From Citrobacter freundii (GTDB taxonomy: Bacteria > Pseudomonadota > Gammaproteobacteria > Enterobacterales > Enterobacteriaceae): DNA of 64,000 nucleotides. Shown piece by piece: positions 41,712 to 53,492 of this stretch. The position numbers and the translations under genes are program-made. The DNA is taken from NCBI RefSeq assembly GCF_011077955.1, contig NZ_JAALBX010000001.1:434001-498000 (forward strand), read 5' to 3'. The first letter of the stretch is position 1, and each line of letters starts with the position of its first letter. A model generated the notes under the pieces. That model saw only the letters and a program-made list of their open reading frames with translations, made no database searches and was not told the origin of the DNA.

Positions 41712-42197
41712 CCGCAGGCAACACCGTTACGACAAATATAAAGGGACTGAACGGCAAAATAAGGTGAGAATTCAAGATAGACCAGGTTATAAATAACCTC
41801 ACCTGATGCAATAAAGTCCCTTAATCCTTCTGTGATATTTTTGAATATTTTAAAAAGGTACTCACATACTTTCCATCATGACTAAGCGATTACCTCCATG
41901 ACGCCACCGCACGTTAATAGCAGGCATGCCAATAAATAACACGGTGAGATTAGATAGCATGCATAAATGTCTGAAAACCTATATTAATAACAATATTTAT
42001 TATTCCCCACCCGCTAAGCCATCGCCGAAAAAAATAATTCCTTAAACCTGAAAGTTTGGAAAAACTCACCTATCACCTTAAGGCAATTCAGATTTTAATA
42101 AGCCAGCCATAATAACCTTCCATGCTATGTTAAATCACGTTTCAGGCCAGCCGAAACCGGGCTGATTGTAATCTATTTATCGTTAAGGAAGACAAAT
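41712..42197. other. 486-base gap with nested inverted repeats
   Basis: No gene is visible. Between 41741 and 41822 there are three nested palindromes: AAGGGACT (41741-41748) with AGTCCCTT (41815-41822); AGGTGAG (41762-41768) with CTCACCT (41798-41804); and AGGTTAT-AA-ATAACCT (41784-41799), which competes with the middle stem. The rest is AT-rich and presumably holds the yjeJ promoter; GTTAAGGAAG before 42198 is its ribosome-binding site. Confidence 0.55.
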
Positions 42198-43052
42198 ATG
42201 TTTTTAGATATTCAGGGTCTCAATACAGGCGTGATTCGTCACGGCGACAATTTCCTCGCCCTGGCGATGAAAATCCGCCCTACCAACACTACAGAAACGC
42301 TGTTGTTTTTCCCGGCACTGTCGCTTCGGGATCTGTTAATGGGACTTGAATCGCGCATCGCGCAGCACCATTCGCAAACGGAAGAACAACGTCACGCCCG
42401 CGCAAATGCGCATCAACGTATCAAACAAAGCATGCTTGCCGCCATGCCTGAAATCTCTCAACATGAATTGTCGCACGCTGATATTGCTCAGCGTGTTGAG
42501 AAGGTGGTCCTGAGCGCAAATGATAAAGACAAATTAACGTATACGCTGACTTTACATAACGGGAGCGAATACGAATTTGTTATCGCTGATGCGCAAATTG
42601 AACATGTGGTGATGGCATCGGCAATGGCGCTAAAAAATGCAGGAATGAATACGCTGATGTTACGTCTCTCCTCCATGCTGGATTTTTTACCGCGCTATGA
42701 TGCAGAGCGAAAAAAAGACGGGAATTTCGAATATGACACTTATGACCATCCCACATGGAAAAACGATCTCTTCCCATATCAGCAGGCAATAATTTATATC
42801 TACACCGATGAAGCGGGTAACAAGCAGGAGTACGGTACGGTTATCAAAACCCGTTGCCAGTCAAATACTGCGGAAATAGAGGCGATATCACAGCGACTGC
42901 TCAAATATAGTCAACGGCTGAATATACTGGACGGGAAAGCGTGCCAGGTCATCGTGCGCACCTTAACGGCCACACCACATCAAACCGTCGCTCTTGAGGA
43001 TTGTATGCGGGCGCTCCATCAATTGAGCCAAAGCAGTCAACAGAAACACTAA
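42198..43052 (+). CDS. yjeJ: conserved protein at the yjeJ position
   Basis: A 284-residue soluble protein with no motif I recognise. It lies between epmB and yjeI, exactly where E. coli has yjeJ (of similar length), so I call it YjeJ, although it is clearly a fast-evolving protein. The N-terminus is beta-rich, the middle (residues about 50-100) helical and charged. There is no signal peptide or membrane helix. Function unknown. Confidence 0.65.
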   Translation: MFLDIQGLNTGVIRHGDNFLALAMKIRPTNTTETLLFFPALSLRDLLMGLESRIAQHHSQTEEQRHARANAHQRIKQSMLAAMPEISQHELSHADIAQRVEKVVLSANDKDKLTYTLTLHNGSEYEFVIADAQIEHVVMASAMALKNAGMNTLMLRLSSMLDFLPRYDAERKKDGNFEYDTYDHPTWKNDLFPYQQAIIYIYTDEAGNKQEYGTVIKTRCQSNTAEIEAISQRLLKYSQRLNILDGKACQVIVRTLTATPHQTVALEDCMRALHQLSQSSQQKH

Positions 43053-43106
43053 CGGGACGATGACGAATCACGTCCCGTTATGAACAGGGACGTGACTGGC
43101 GAAAAA

Positions 43107-43460
43107 TTAATTCGGGCACTTATAAACCTGGCCCACCATTTTACTGGCGGTAGGAACAAAGCTTGAAAGCATGTTTTGGCCAGGGCTTGTTACGCCATAC
43201 AACACGTTTCCGCCCATCGCTGCCGCGTTGTTGCGTAATTCATTCGCCGCACCGCGCATAGAGCCACCCTCTTCACCATGCTGGCCAGAAAGCCAGTTGC
43301 TCTGCTCGCCTGTTGCAGAACCCAGTAACTGGCACTCCGCACCCGGCTTCTCTTCTACAAAACGAACGTTTTGACCACCGCTCGTTAACTGATTACCCGT
43401 GCTGCATCCTGCAAGCAGCAGCGCCGCCGCAACCATTCCCGCTGAGACTGTAGTGCGCAT
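43107..43460 (-). CDS. yjeI: DUF4156-type lipoprotein YjeI
   Basis: A 117-residue lipoprotein with a signal ending LLLAGC (Cys19), and a conserved core SNWLSGQHGEEGGSMRGAAN and GNVLYGVTSP, matching E. coli YjeI. Function is unknown. It is the last gene before the groSL operon, in the same direction but beyond the groSL terminator. Confidence 0.9.
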   Translation of the reverse strand: MRTTVSAGMVAAALLLAGCSTGNQLTSGGQNVRFVEEKPGAECQLLGSATGEQSNWLSGQHGEEGGSMRGAANELRNNAAAMGGNVLYGVTSPGQNMLSSFVPTASKMVGQVYKCPN

Positions 43461-43529
43461 GTTATTCCTCGTTATGAATAGGCTGGAACAAATTTTATCC
43501 GTATGACCTTATACTAAAAACATGACCAA

Positions 43530-43561
43530 AAGAAAAACCCCCAGTCATTTCTGACTGGGGG
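43530..43561 (-). terminator. groSL operon terminator
   Basis: A perfect 10-bp stem CCCCCAGTCA / TGACTGGGGG (43538-43547, 43552-43561) with loop TTTC is followed on the minus strand by TTTTTCTTTTGG. It is a strong Rho-independent terminator 150 bases past groL. Confidence 0.92.
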
Positions 43562-43600
43562 CTTCTCATTTTTGTGCGACAAATAGATTTAACCGACTAA

Positions 43601-43699
43601 TTAAAGCTACGGCAAGGCGGCAAGTTCGAGAGTCCCCGGGAACTTACAGGAGTAAGTGACCGGGGAGAGCGAACGCAGCCAACGCAGCGGTAGCTTTAA
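43601..43699. repeat. 99-base cruciform repeat in the groL 3' region
   Basis: The element is bounded by a perfect inverted repeat TTAAAGCTAC / GTAGCTTTAA (43601-43610, 43690-43699). Inside, CCCCGG (43634-43639) pairs with CCGGGG (43660-43665), and CTTAC (43643-43647) with GTAAG (43652-43656). It has the look of the dispersed intergenic repeats of enterobacteria and lies between the groL stop and the operon terminator, so it is transcribed in the groSL mRNA. Confidence 0.7.
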
Positions 43700-43713
43700 G
43701 AAGGAAGGTTAAA

Positions 43714-45372
<1,659 letters not shown>

Positions 45373-45407
45373 TTAAATTCGTTCGTTCAGTGAGTTAACG
45401 CGTGTAA

Positions 45408-45830
<423 letters not shown>

Positions 45831-45838
45831 TCACTTTT

Positions 45839-46312
45839 TTATCGATCGTCGCGATCGCGGTCTTCAAGGCGATTGGAGGTATCGTCTTTACGTTGATACT
45901 CGCCGTCGAACGTCTGACCGTTATCGCCACCCGCACTAAATCCGCCCGACATTCTGCTAAAGCGCAAATGCGGCATCAGTTTTAACGTCAGGTGTTTTTG
46001 CACTGGCGGCAGTAACAGCAACAGGCCAAGGAAGTCGGTAAAGAAACCGGGCAGTAAAAGCAGGAAACCCGCAATGATAAGCGAGACGCTTTTTATCATC
46101 TCTGCAGCCGGGCTCTCGCCTGCCGCCATTTTCTGCTGCATCAGCATGAAATTTTTGAATCCCTGGTTACGCACCAGCGACATCCCGATGACCGAGGTGA
46201 AAATCACCAGCACCAGCGTCATGAACACGCCAAAGACATGGGCAACCTGGATGAAAATCGTAATCTCTATGTAAACGTAGAGAAAAAAAGCAATAAAAGG
46301 TAACCAGCGCAC
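45839..46312 (-). CDS. fxsA: inner-membrane protein FxsA
   Basis: FxsA is an inner-membrane protein whose overproduction prevents exclusion of phage T7 by the F plasmid in E. coli. The 157 residues include four hydrophobic segments within the first 115 and a hydrophilic Asp/Arg-rich tail. It lies upstream of groS in the same direction; the groS promoter begins just after its stop. Confidence 0.93.
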   Translation of the reverse strand: MRWLPFIAFFLYVYIEITIFIQVAHVFGVFMTLVLVIFTSVIGMSLVRNQGFKNFMLMQQKMAAGESPAAEMIKSVSLIIAGFLLLLPGFFTDFLGLLLLLPPVQKHLTLKLMPHLRFSRMSGGFSAGGDNGQTFDGEYQRKDDTSNRLEDRDRDDR

Positions 46313-46649
46313 AGTGTTCTCCTGTGAAAAAACGGACGCCCGCGGCGTCAGTAGTCAGTAAATTGCTAACCGATCGTCAAGAAGTGGAGGCGCCATAGGC
46401 CTTTTTCAATCGTTCTGCAGCCACATTTTTTTTAGCAATTGTTAACCGGTGACGTATTTCACAGATTAATAAATGTAATGCAATAAGGCCCATAATAAGT
46501 GATCCAGATTACGGCTTTTCGTGAATATCAGCATATGATCATGGGTATGAGACCGAATAAGGAGATTTTTGTCGGTCGTTAATCCTCCATAACCACATAT
46601 ATCCTGTGAGTTTGGTAAAACATTCGTTAGCTTGAGAAAGAAGGTTCAC
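46313..46649 (+). promoter_or_regulatory. fxsA-aspA gap with a candidate CRP site
   Basis: AGTGA-TCCAGA-TTACG at 46498-46513 is a near match to a CRP site (GTGA-N6-TTAC), about 140 bases before aspA; E. coli aspA is CRP-activated. No obvious Rho-independent terminator or small gene is visible in the rest. AGAAAGAAGG lies before the aspA start. Confidence 0.45.
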
Positions 46650-48086
46650 ATGTTAAACAACATTCGTATCGAAGAAGACTTGTTGGGTACCAGGGAAGTT
46701 CCAGCGGAGGCCTATTATGGCGTGCACACTCTGAGAGCGATTGAAAACTTTTACATCAGCAACAGCAAAATCAGCGACATCCCGGAGTTTGTACGTGGGA
46801 TGGTGATGGTGAAAAAGGCCGCCGCTATGGCGAACAAAGAGCTGCAAACCATTCCTAAAAGTATCGCGAACACCATTATTGCAGCCTGTGATGAAGTGTT
46901 GAACAACGGCAAATGCATGGACCAGTTCCCGGTTGACGTATACCAGGGCGGCGCAGGCACTTCCGTTAATATGAACACCAACGAAGTGCTGGCAAACATT
47001 GGCCTTGAACTGATGGGATATCAGAAAGGCGAATACCAGTATCTGAATCCAAACGATCACGTCAACAAATGCCAGTCCACCAACGACGCCTACCCGACCG
47101 GTTTCCGTATCGCGGTTTACGCCTCCATTGTGAAACTGGTGGATGCCATTAACCAGTTGGGCGAAGGCTTCCAGCATAAAGCTGTAGAATTCGAAAGCAT
47201 CCTGAAAATGGGTCGTACCCAGTTGCAGGACGCAGTGCCGATGACGCTTGGTCAGGAATTCCATGCGTTCAACGTCTTGTTGAACGAAGAAACCAAAAAC
47301 CTGCTGCGCACCTCCGAACTGCTGCTCGAAGTGAACCTTGGCGCTACCGCCATCGGTACTCGCCTGAACACGCCGGATGGTTATCAGCACCTGGCAGTAC
47401 AGAAACTGGCTGAAGTCTCTAATCTTCCAGTAGTTCCTGCCGAAGACCTGATTGAAGCGACCTCCGACTGCGGCGCTTACGTGATGGTGCACAGCGCCCT
47501 GAAACGTCTGGCCGTGAAACTCTCCAAAATCTGTAACGACCTGCGTTTGCTCTCTTCCGGACCGCGTGCGGGTCTGAATGAAATTAACCTGCCGGAACTT
47601 CAGGCTGGCTCTTCCATCATGCCGGCGAAAGTAAACCCGGTTGTGCCGGAAGTGGTAAACCAGGTGTGCTTCAAAGTCATCGGTAACGACACCTGCGTCA
47701 CCATGGCATCAGAAGCCGGTCAGTTGCAGCTAAACGTGATGGAGCCAGTAATCGGCCAGGCAATGTTTGAGTCGATTCACATCCTGACTAACGCTTGCTA
47801 CAACCTGCTGGAAAAATGCGTTAATGGTATCACCGCAAACAAAGCGGTCTGCGAGAGCTACGTTTACAACTCTATCGGTATCGTGACTTATCTGAACCCG
47901 TTCATTGGCCACCACAACGGCGATATCGTTGGGAAAATCTGTGCCGAAACCGGTAAGAGCGTGCGCGAAGTCGTGCTTGAACGTGGTCTGCTCACTGAAG
48001 CAGAACTTGACGATATTTTTTCCGTGAATAACCTGATGCATCCTGCATACAAGGCAAAACGTTACACCGATGAAAGTGAACAATAA
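46650..48086 (+). CDS. aspA: aspartate ammonia-lyase
   Basis: AspA converts aspartate to fumarate and ammonia, feeding fumarate respiration. The start [10 protein letters not shown] gives 478 residues. Family signatures are [10 protein letters not shown] and the flexible signature loop [11 protein letters not shown]. Compared with the E. coli protein the stretch around residues 165-255 is noticeably divergent, while the ends are almost identical. It pairs functionally with dcuA downstream and frdABCD in this window. Confidence 0.97.
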   Translation: MLNNIRIEEDLLGTREVPAEAYYGVHTLRAIENFYISNSKISDIPEFVRGMVMVKKAAAMANKELQTIPKSIANTIIAACDEVLNNGKCMDQFPVDVYQGGAGTSVNMNTNEVLANIGLELMGYQKGEYQYLNPNDHVNKCQSTNDAYPTGFRIAVYASIVKLVDAINQLGEGFQHKAVEFESILKMGRTQLQDAVPMTLGQEFHAFNVLLNEETKNLLRTSELLLEVNLGATAIGTRLNTPDGYQHLAVQKLAEVSNLPVVPAEDLIEATSDCGAYVMVHSALKRLAVKLSKICNDLRLLSSGPRAGLNEINLPELQAGSSIMPAKVNPVVPEVVNQVCFKVIGNDTCVTMASEAGQLQLNVMEPVIGQAMFESIHILTNACYNLLEKCVNGITANKAVCESYVYNSIGIVTYLNPFIGHHNGDIVGKICAETGKSVREVVLERGLLTEAELDDIFSVNNLMHPAYKAKRYTDESEQ

Positions 48087-48105
48087 TAGTTCGGCTTAAC
48101 ACGGC

Positions 48106-48137
48106 AAAAGGCACGTCACTTGTGACGTGCCTTTTTC
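48106..48137 (+). terminator. aspA terminator
   Basis: AAAAGGCACGTCAC / GTGACGTGCCTTTT forms a near-perfect long stem with a T-run on either strand; it lies 20 bases after aspA. dcuA is probably also transcribed by read-through. Confidence 0.88.
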
Positions 48138-48202
48138 GTTTCTACAGAGTACCAAAATACAACAAATCATTATCAACTCGTTAAAATACAAGGAAGCGCA
48201 TT

Positions 48203-49504
48203 ATGTTTGGTGCTGAACTCGTCATAGTACTTTTGGCGATCTACCTCGGTGCCCGGCTCGGCGGCATAGGCATTGGCTTTGCTGGCGGTCTGGGCGTTCT
48301 GGTATTGACCCTGATGTTTCAAATTAAACCCGGGGCAATCCCGTTTGACGTTATCGAAATCATCATGGCGGTTATCGCCGCTATCGCCGCAATGCAAGTT
48401 GCCGGCGGGATGGACTATCTGGTAAGTCTTGCGGAAAAACTGCTACGTCGTCATCCTAAATACATTACTTTCCTTGCACCGCTGGTGACCTGGTCTATGA
48501 CCATCCTGGCAGGTACAGGCCATACCGCGTTCTCCACCATGCCAGTTATTACTGAAGTGGCAAAAGAACAGGGCATCCGCCCTTCCCGTCCGCTTTCTAT
48601 CGCCGTTGTCGCCTCGCAAATTGCGATCACCGCCTCGCCGATTTCAGCCGCCGTGGTATTTTTCGCCGGTATTCTGGAGCCGCTCGGCGTCAGTTACTTA
48701 ACGCTGCTGAGTATTTGTATTCCGGTCACCCTGATTGCCGTTATGCTGACCGCTGTGCTGTGTAACTTCCTTGGCGCTGAACTTAAAGACGATCCGGTTT
48801 ATCAGGAGCGTTTAGCGCGTGGCGAAGTCAGCCTGCGTGGTTCTCAGTCTGCCGAAATCAAACCGTTCGCTAAACGTGCCGTTATGCTGTTCCTGATCGG
48901 TATTGTTGCCGTAATGGTGTACGCGACTGCGATTAGCCCGACCGTGGGTCTTATCACCAATCCGGTTCTGCCGCGTAACGAAGCCATTGTGGTATTCATG
49001 TTAACCGTGGCGACGCTTATCTCCCTGACCTGCAAAATCAACACCGGCGATATCCTGAACGCAGGTACCTTTAAATCCGGTATGAGCGCCTGTATTTGCG
49101 TACTGGGCGTGGCGTGGCTTGGTGATACCTTCGTAAAACACCATATTGAAGATATCCAGGCTGTTGCGGGCGACTTGCTGAACAGCTACCCATGGCTGTT
49201 AGCGGTGGTGCTGTTCTTTGCAGCCACCTTGCTTTACTCCCAGGCGGCAACCACTAAAGCACTGATGCCTGCTGCGCTAATGCTGGGCGTCAGCCCGCTG
49301 ACCGCGATTGCGTCATTTGCTGCGGTTTCCGCGCTGTTCGTTCTGCCTACTTATCCTACGCTTCTGGCCGCGGTTGAGATGGACGACACCGGCTCTACCC
49401 GTATCGGTAAGTATGTGTTTAACCATGCGTTCTTAATCCCGGGAGTGGTTGCTATCGCGCTCTGTGTCATTCTGGGCTTTATCGTTGGTGGTTTGGTGCT
49501 GTAA
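48203..49504 (+). CDS. dcuA: C4-dicarboxylate transporter DcuA
   Basis: DcuA exchanges aspartate, fumarate, malate and succinate across the inner membrane, supplying aspartate to AspA and fumarate to Frd. The 433 residues contain about ten hydrophobic helices and the family stretch TGHTAFSTMPVI. It follows aspA, the standard pair. Confidence 0.96.
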   Translation: MFGAELVIVLLAIYLGARLGGIGIGFAGGLGVLVLTLMFQIKPGAIPFDVIEIIMAVIAAIAAMQVAGGMDYLVSLAEKLLRRHPKYITFLAPLVTWSMTILAGTGHTAFSTMPVITEVAKEQGIRPSRPLSIAVVASQIAITASPISAAVVFFAGILEPLGVSYLTLLSICIPVTLIAVMLTAVLCNFLGAELKDDPVYQERLARGEVSLRGSQSAEIKPFAKRAVMLFLIGIVAVMVYATAISPTVGLITNPVLPRNEAIVVFMLTVATLISLTCKINTGDILNAGTFKSGMSACICVLGVAWLGDTFVKHHIEDIQAVAGDLLNSYPWLLAVVLFFAATLLYSQAATTKALMPAALMLGVSPLTAIASFAAVSALFVLPTYPTLLAAVEMDDTGSTRIGKYVFNHAFLIPGVVAIALCVILGFIVGGLVL

Positions 49505-49528
49505 TTACAGCAAGTGTCATCAACAGTA

Positions 49529-49556
49529 AAAACGGGCCGCTTTGCGGCCCGTTTCA
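49529..49556 (+). terminator. dcuA terminator
   Basis: AACGGGCCGC / GCGGCCCGTT (49531-49540, 49544-49553) with loop TTT, followed by a short T-rich stretch. Confidence 0.75.
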
Positions 49557-49613
49557 TTATCCCTTCTCGCTGCCCGTGATATAGTGCCTGCTTTCACTGA
49601 GACGAGGATGATT

Positions 49614-49937
49614 ATGACCACGCCCACCGCTGTCGTAGTACTCTGCACCGCTCCGGATGAAGCCACCGCCCAGGAACTGGCGACTCGCGTGCTGAGTGAA
49701 AAACTGGCAGCCTGCGTAACGCTGCTGCCCGGCGCCTCGTCGCTTTATTATTGGGAAGGGAAGCTCGAGCAAGAATACGAAGTGCAGATGTTGCTTAAAA
49801 GCGACACGCTGCAACAGGACGCCTTGCTGGCCTGTCTTAAGTCCCATCATCCCTACCAGACCCCAGAATTACTGGTTTTGCCAGTGCTCCACGGAGATAG
49901 TGATTACCTCTCATGGCTCAACGTATCCTTACACTGA
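49614..49937 (+). CDS. cutA: CutA1 trimeric protein
   Basis: CutA is a small trimeric protein linked by older genetics to divalent-cation tolerance; its biochemical role is unsettled. The start [10 protein letters not shown] at 49614 is chosen because GAGG is placed eight bases before it; an ATG six bases earlier is too close to it. The product has 107 residues with [20 protein letters not shown]. Its last 25 bases overlap the dsbD start. Confidence 0.92.
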   Translation: MTTPTAVVVLCTAPDEATAQELATRVLSEKLAACVTLLPGASSLYYWEGKLEQEYEVQMLLKSDTLQQDALLACLKSHHPYQTPELLVLPVLHGDSDYLSWLNVSLH

Positions 49938-51610
49938 TCCTTCTTTTTTGCAGTACTCAGGTTTATGCCGGACTGTTCGATTCTCAGAAAAGCCAGTTCG
50001 TTCCGGTGGACAGCGCCTTTGCCTTCGACTTTCAACAGCAGGACAATAGCCTGGCGCTGAACTGGCAAATTAAGCAGGGTTACTATCTTTATCGCCAGCA
50101 AATCAGCGTAGTGCCCGCGAAGGCATCGATTGGCGCGCTGACATTACCAGCGGGAGAATGGCATGAAGATGAGTTTTACGGCAAAACTGAAATTTACACT
50201 CATCAATTGGCCGTTACGCTCCCCATCACTGAAGCATCGCAAGGCGCGACGCTGCGCGTAACGTATCAGGGATGCGCCGAAGCCGGCTTTTGTTATCCGC
50301 CGGAAACCAAAGTGGTGCCGCTCAATGCAGTAACGGCAAGCGCCCCGGCCCCGACACCCGCCGCCACGCCAGTTAGCCCATCGACAGACAAGCCTGCGCA
50401 ACTGCCCTTCTCGGCATTATGGGCGCTGCTAATCGGCATCGGCATCGCTTTTACGCCCTGCGTCCTGCCGATGTATCCGCTTATCTCCGGCATTGTTTTA
50501 GGCGGTAAACAACGCCTCTCAACGGCCCGTGCCCTGTGGCTATCGTTTGTGTACGTGCAAGGGATGGCGCTCACCTATACGGCATTAGGCTTGATTGTGG
50601 CTGCCGCCGGGCTTCAGTTTCAGGCCGCACTTCAACATCCTTATATTTTAATAGGCCTGTCGGTGGTATTTATCGCCCTGGCGCTGTCGATGTTTGGTCT
50701 CTATACCCTGCAACTGCCCTCTTCTTTGCAAACCCGCCTGACGCTGCTTAGTAATCGTCAGCAGGGCGGCTCTCTGGCGGGCGTATTCAGTATGGGCGCG
50801 ATAGCCGGGCTGATTTGCTCACCGTGCACCACCGCGCCGCTGAGCGCCATCCTGCTTTACATCGCCCAGAGCGGCAATCTGTGGCTTGGTGGAGGAACGT
50901 TATATCTCTACGCACTCGGCATAGGCTTACCGTTGATGCTGGTTACCGTATTCGGCAACCGCCTTTTGCCAAAAAGCGGTCCGTGGATGCAACAGGTTAA
51001 AATCGCCTTTGGTTTTGTGATCCTGGCGCTACCGGTCTTCCTGCTGGAACGCATAACAGGCGAAGCATGGGGTTTACGACTGTGGAGCCTGCTGGGGGTC
51101 GCCTTCTTCGGCTGGGCGTTTATCACGTCGCTTAACAGTAAAAAAGGCTGGGTGAGCGTCGTGCAAATCGTATTACTGGGTGCCGCGCTGGTAGTTTCCC
51201 GTCCGTTACAGGACTGGGCATTCGACACAACGGTGCAGTCTGAACAGGCTCATCTTAATTTCACGCGCATTTCGGATATTGATTCCCTGAATATCGCTCT
51301 GGCCCAGGCCAAAGGGAAACCGGTGATGCTGGACCTGTACGCCGACTGGTGTGTGGCATGTAAAGAATTTGAAAAATATACGTTCAGCCACCCTGATGTG
51401 CACCGCGCGCTGGACAATACCGTGCTATTACAGGCCGATGTCACTCGCAACAGCCCCGAAGATGTCGCGTTATTGAAGCATCTACAGGTTCTGGGCTTAC
51501 CGACCATTTTATTCTTTGATAGCAACGGCATGGAGCAACCGCAGCAACGCGTGACAGGTTTTATGGACGCCGCCGATTTTACTGCGCATTTGCACAATCA
51601 GGTCAGGTAA
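49913..51610 (+). CDS. dsbD: thiol:disulfide interchange protein DsbD
   Basis: DsbD carries electrons from cytoplasmic thioredoxin to DsbC, DsbG and CcmG in the periplasm. The signal peptide ends VYA near residue 19. The N-terminal domain has the redox pair in [11 protein letters not shown], the membrane domain (eight helices) has CVLPMYPL and CSPCTT, and the C-terminal thioredoxin domain has WCVACK. The 565 residues equal the E. coli length. It overlaps cutA. Confidence 0.96.
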   Translation: MAQRILTLILLFCSTQVYAGLFDSQKSQFVPVDSAFAFDFQQQDNSLALNWQIKQGYYLYRQQISVVPAKASIGALTLPAGEWHEDEFYGKTEIYTHQLAVTLPITEASQGATLRVTYQGCAEAGFCYPPETKVVPLNAVTASAPAPTPAATPVSPSTDKPAQLPFSALWALLIGIGIAFTPCVLPMYPLISGIVLGGKQRLSTARALWLSFVYVQGMALTYTALGLIVAAAGLQFQAALQHPYILIGLSVVFIALALSMFGLYTLQLPSSLQTRLTLLSNRQQGGSLAGVFSMGAIAGLICSPCTTAPLSAILLYIAQSGNLWLGGGTLYLYALGIGLPLMLVTVFGNRLLPKSGPWMQQVKIAFGFVILALPVFLLERITGEAWGLRLWSLLGVAFFGWAFITSLNSKKGWVSVVQIVLLGAALVVSRPLQDWAFDTTVQSEQAHLNFTRISDIDSLNIALAQAKGKPVMLDLYADWCVACKEFEKYTFSHPDVHRALDNTVLLQADVTRNSPEDVALLKHLQVLGLPTILFFDSNGMEQPQQRVTGFMDAADFTAHLHNQVR

Positions 51611-51658
51611 ACAACACTTGGGGTGGGAACAACCGTTGGGACGACGGAGGAGTAAACC

Positions 51659-52234
51659 GTGCAACGCGAACAAGTACTTGAGCACGCCCTGTATGTTTTA
51701 GAAGAAAAAGGGCTTGCCAACACCACGCTGGAGATGGTGGCCGCCAGAGTGAATTATCCTGTCGAAGAGATAATCCGCTTCTGGCCCGATCGTGAGGCGC
51801 TGTTCTACGACGCGCTACGTTATCTGAATGAGCAAGTCGACGCATGGCGCAGGCAACTGCTTCATAATGATGAACTCAGCATTGAGCAAAAGCTGCTGTA
51901 CCGTTATCAGGCGCTGACGGAGTGCGTCAGCCAGAATCGGTATCCAGGTTGTCTGTTTATCGCTGCCTGTACGTTCTATCCGGAGGCTTCACATCCGATT
52001 CATCAAATTGCCGACAGGCAGAAAAAAGCAGCGCTGGAGTATACGCACGGCCTGCTTACACAGTTAGAAGTGGATGACCCAACCATGGTCGCTAAACAGA
52101 TGGAACTGGTGCTGGAAGGCTGTCTGAGCCGCCTGCTGATTAACCGCAGCCAGGCCGATGTAGATACCGCGCGTCAGTTAGCAGAAGATATTTTGCGTTT
52201 TGCCCAGTGCCGAATGGGCGGTGCGCTCACTTGA
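51659..52234 (+). CDS. yjdC: TetR-type regulator YjdC
   Basis: A 191-residue TetR-family regulator with an N-terminal helix-turn-helix ([25 protein letters not shown]) and a helical C-terminal domain. It starts from GTG after GGAGG, as in E. coli YjdC. Its target is unknown; its constant place after dsbD suggests a link with thiol or copper stress, but this is only neighbourhood. Confidence 0.9.
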   Translation: MQREQVLEHALYVLEEKGLANTTLEMVAARVNYPVEEIIRFWPDREALFYDALRYLNEQVDAWRRQLLHNDELSIEQKLLYRYQALTECVSQNRYPGCLFIAACTFYPEASHPIHQIADRQKKAALEYTHGLLTQLEVDDPTMVAKQMELVLEGCLSRLLINRSQADVDTARQLAEDILRFAQCRMGGALT

Positions 52235-52349
52235 AAACACCTGTTTTTATGGTTTTTGCATGAAAAGCAGGCAGTCAGCACAGATTTCAGGAATTTTTAT
52301 GACAAAGCCGTTGACGCCATGCGGCCTTTACGGTTTAATTCGCCCCGTT

Positions 52350-52425
52350 GCCCGGATAGCTCAGTCGGTAGAGCAGGGGATTGAAAATCCCCGTGTCCTT
52401 GGTTCGATTCCGAGTCCGGGCACCA
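52350..52425 (+). tRNA. pheU: tRNA-Phe (GAA)
   Basis: A 76-base tRNA beginning GCCCGGATAGCTCAGTCGG, with the anticodon loop TTGAAAA (anticodon GAA), TTCGATTC and an encoded CCA. By position after yjdC it equals E. coli pheU, a well-known integration site for islands. A T6SS island follows directly. Confidence 0.98.
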
Positions 52426-52435
52426 CTATTTAAAG

Positions 52436-52459
52436 AACCCGCCTAAAAGGCGGGTTTTT
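52436..52459 (+). terminator. tRNA-Phe terminator, copy 1
   Basis: AACCCGCC-TAAAA-GGCGGGTT followed by TTT. Identical copies, carried by the tandem repeat, are at 52599-52622 and 52761-52784, so three terminators in series insulate the tRNA from the island. Confidence 0.9.
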
Positions 52460-52598
52460 GCTTTTGGGGGAAATGGACTCTCCATCGAACAACGTTCGAT
52501 GATTCGCCGCAAGCGGCTCACCCCTTCGGGGCCAGCGCGACAAGCGCGCTGTTCAACGCCTGCGGCGTTAGTCCGAGTCCGGGCACCACTATTTAAAG

Positions 52599-52622
52599 AA
52601 CCCGCCTAAAAGGCGGGTTTTT
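52599..52622 (+). terminator. terminator, repeat copy 2
   Basis: Same hairpin as at 52436, in the second tandem unit. No gene lies between the copies. Confidence 0.85.
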
Positions 52623-52760
52623 GCTTTGGGGGAAACGGACCCTCCATCGAACATCGTTCGATGATTCGCCGCAAGCGGCTCACCCCTTCGGGGCCAGCGC
52701 GACAAGCACGCTGTTCAACGCCTGCGGCGTTAGTCCGAGTCCGGGCACCACTATTTAAAG

Positions 52761-52784
52761 AACCCGCCTAAAAGGCGGGTTTTT
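52761..52784 (+). terminator. terminator, repeat copy 3
   Basis: Same hairpin in the third, partial unit, 31 bases from the stop of the minus-strand vasL remnant. Being nearly symmetrical, it could also stop the incoming T6SS transcript. Confidence 0.8.
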
Positions 52785-52814
52785 GCTTTGGGGGAAACGA
52801 ACGTACTATCGCAC

Positions 52815-53492
52815 TCAGGGGGAAATAGTGTTCGTGGTTTCGTTCGTGGTCATCAGCGTGTAGCGGCTCAATACTGCATTAAGAGCGGCTTCTGTTACTC
52901 TCTGCTGAGCGGCGGATACAGGTTGCCCCGCCTGATTTTGATTCAGCAACCGCAATTGCTCCTCAATCGGTACAGAGCGATTAAATGCCTGGGTAATAGT
53001 AAACACCATCGTTTTTAATTCACTACCGGTGAGATAAGCGCCCCGCCGTTCATCCAGCGCATTAAGTCTTTTTGTGAGCAGATCCAGTTGCATCATGCCC
53101 TGATGCCACGCATCCATTTTTTCAAGCGGCAACGCTTTTGCATTGAGCTGTTGATACCACTGCTGCGTCAGCGGTTTTGCCTGTTCAGGGCGTAACGTGC
53201 TGGCCTGCTGTATCAACTGATTTGCATAATGGTTAACCCAATCGGGGGGCAGGCTGGAAAGCCGGGAAAGTTGCGACTGGGTTTGTGGGACGAGCGCATC
53301 AAGCGGCGTTTTTTGTTGTACAAGGGTATTGAGTTGCGCTTGCGTTAAGGCTTCCGGTAACGACTGTAACGAAGCATCGAGTTGGGATAATAGCGGATCA
53401 GGGCGCTGCCAGATTTGCCAGCCTTTTACCACCGCGCAGCTAATCACAAGCATCACGCACATTCCGGCGATAAAGGGTTTCTTTTTTATCAC
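52815..53492 (-). pseudogene. VasL-type T6SS protein, C-terminal half only
   Basis: The 225 residues begin with a membrane helix and then RPDPLLSQLD, PPDWVNHYANQLIQQA, and a C-terminal block with AYLTGSELKTMVFTITQAFNRSVPIEEQLRLL. These are the transmembrane segment and C-terminal domain of VasL, a TssA-like T6SS protein normally of about 450 residues. The N-terminal ImpA domain is missing. The frame remains open upstream of the GTG taken as the start and enters the preceding short gene in another frame, which suggests that a deletion joined another gene to this one. Function is probably lost. Confidence 0.7.

Larger units (their letters stand above)
52411..52798 (+). repeat. three tandem copies of the tRNA-Phe 3' end plus terminator
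   Basis: The sequence starting CGAGTCCGGGCACCACTATT, which is the last 15 bases of the tRNA and its flank, begins at 52411, 52574 and 52736, giving unit lengths of 163 and 162 bases; the third unit is partial and stops near 52798. Each unit contains the terminator stem AACCCGCC/GGCGGGTT. The two full units also share a spacer with CCCCTTCGGGG and CGAACA-type palindromes. The copies differ by only a few bases, so the duplication is recent. Such repeats may be attachment-site scars of island insertion. Confidence 0.85.

Noticed and set aside
46653..47492. A 279-codon minus-strand frame
   Set aside because: It is antisense to aspA and has the Phe/His/Gln-rich make-up of an antisense frame.
52411..52798. 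CRISPR array
   Set aside because: The repeats are tandem units of about 162 bases containing a tRNA end and a terminator, with no short repeat-spacer alternation and no cas genes.
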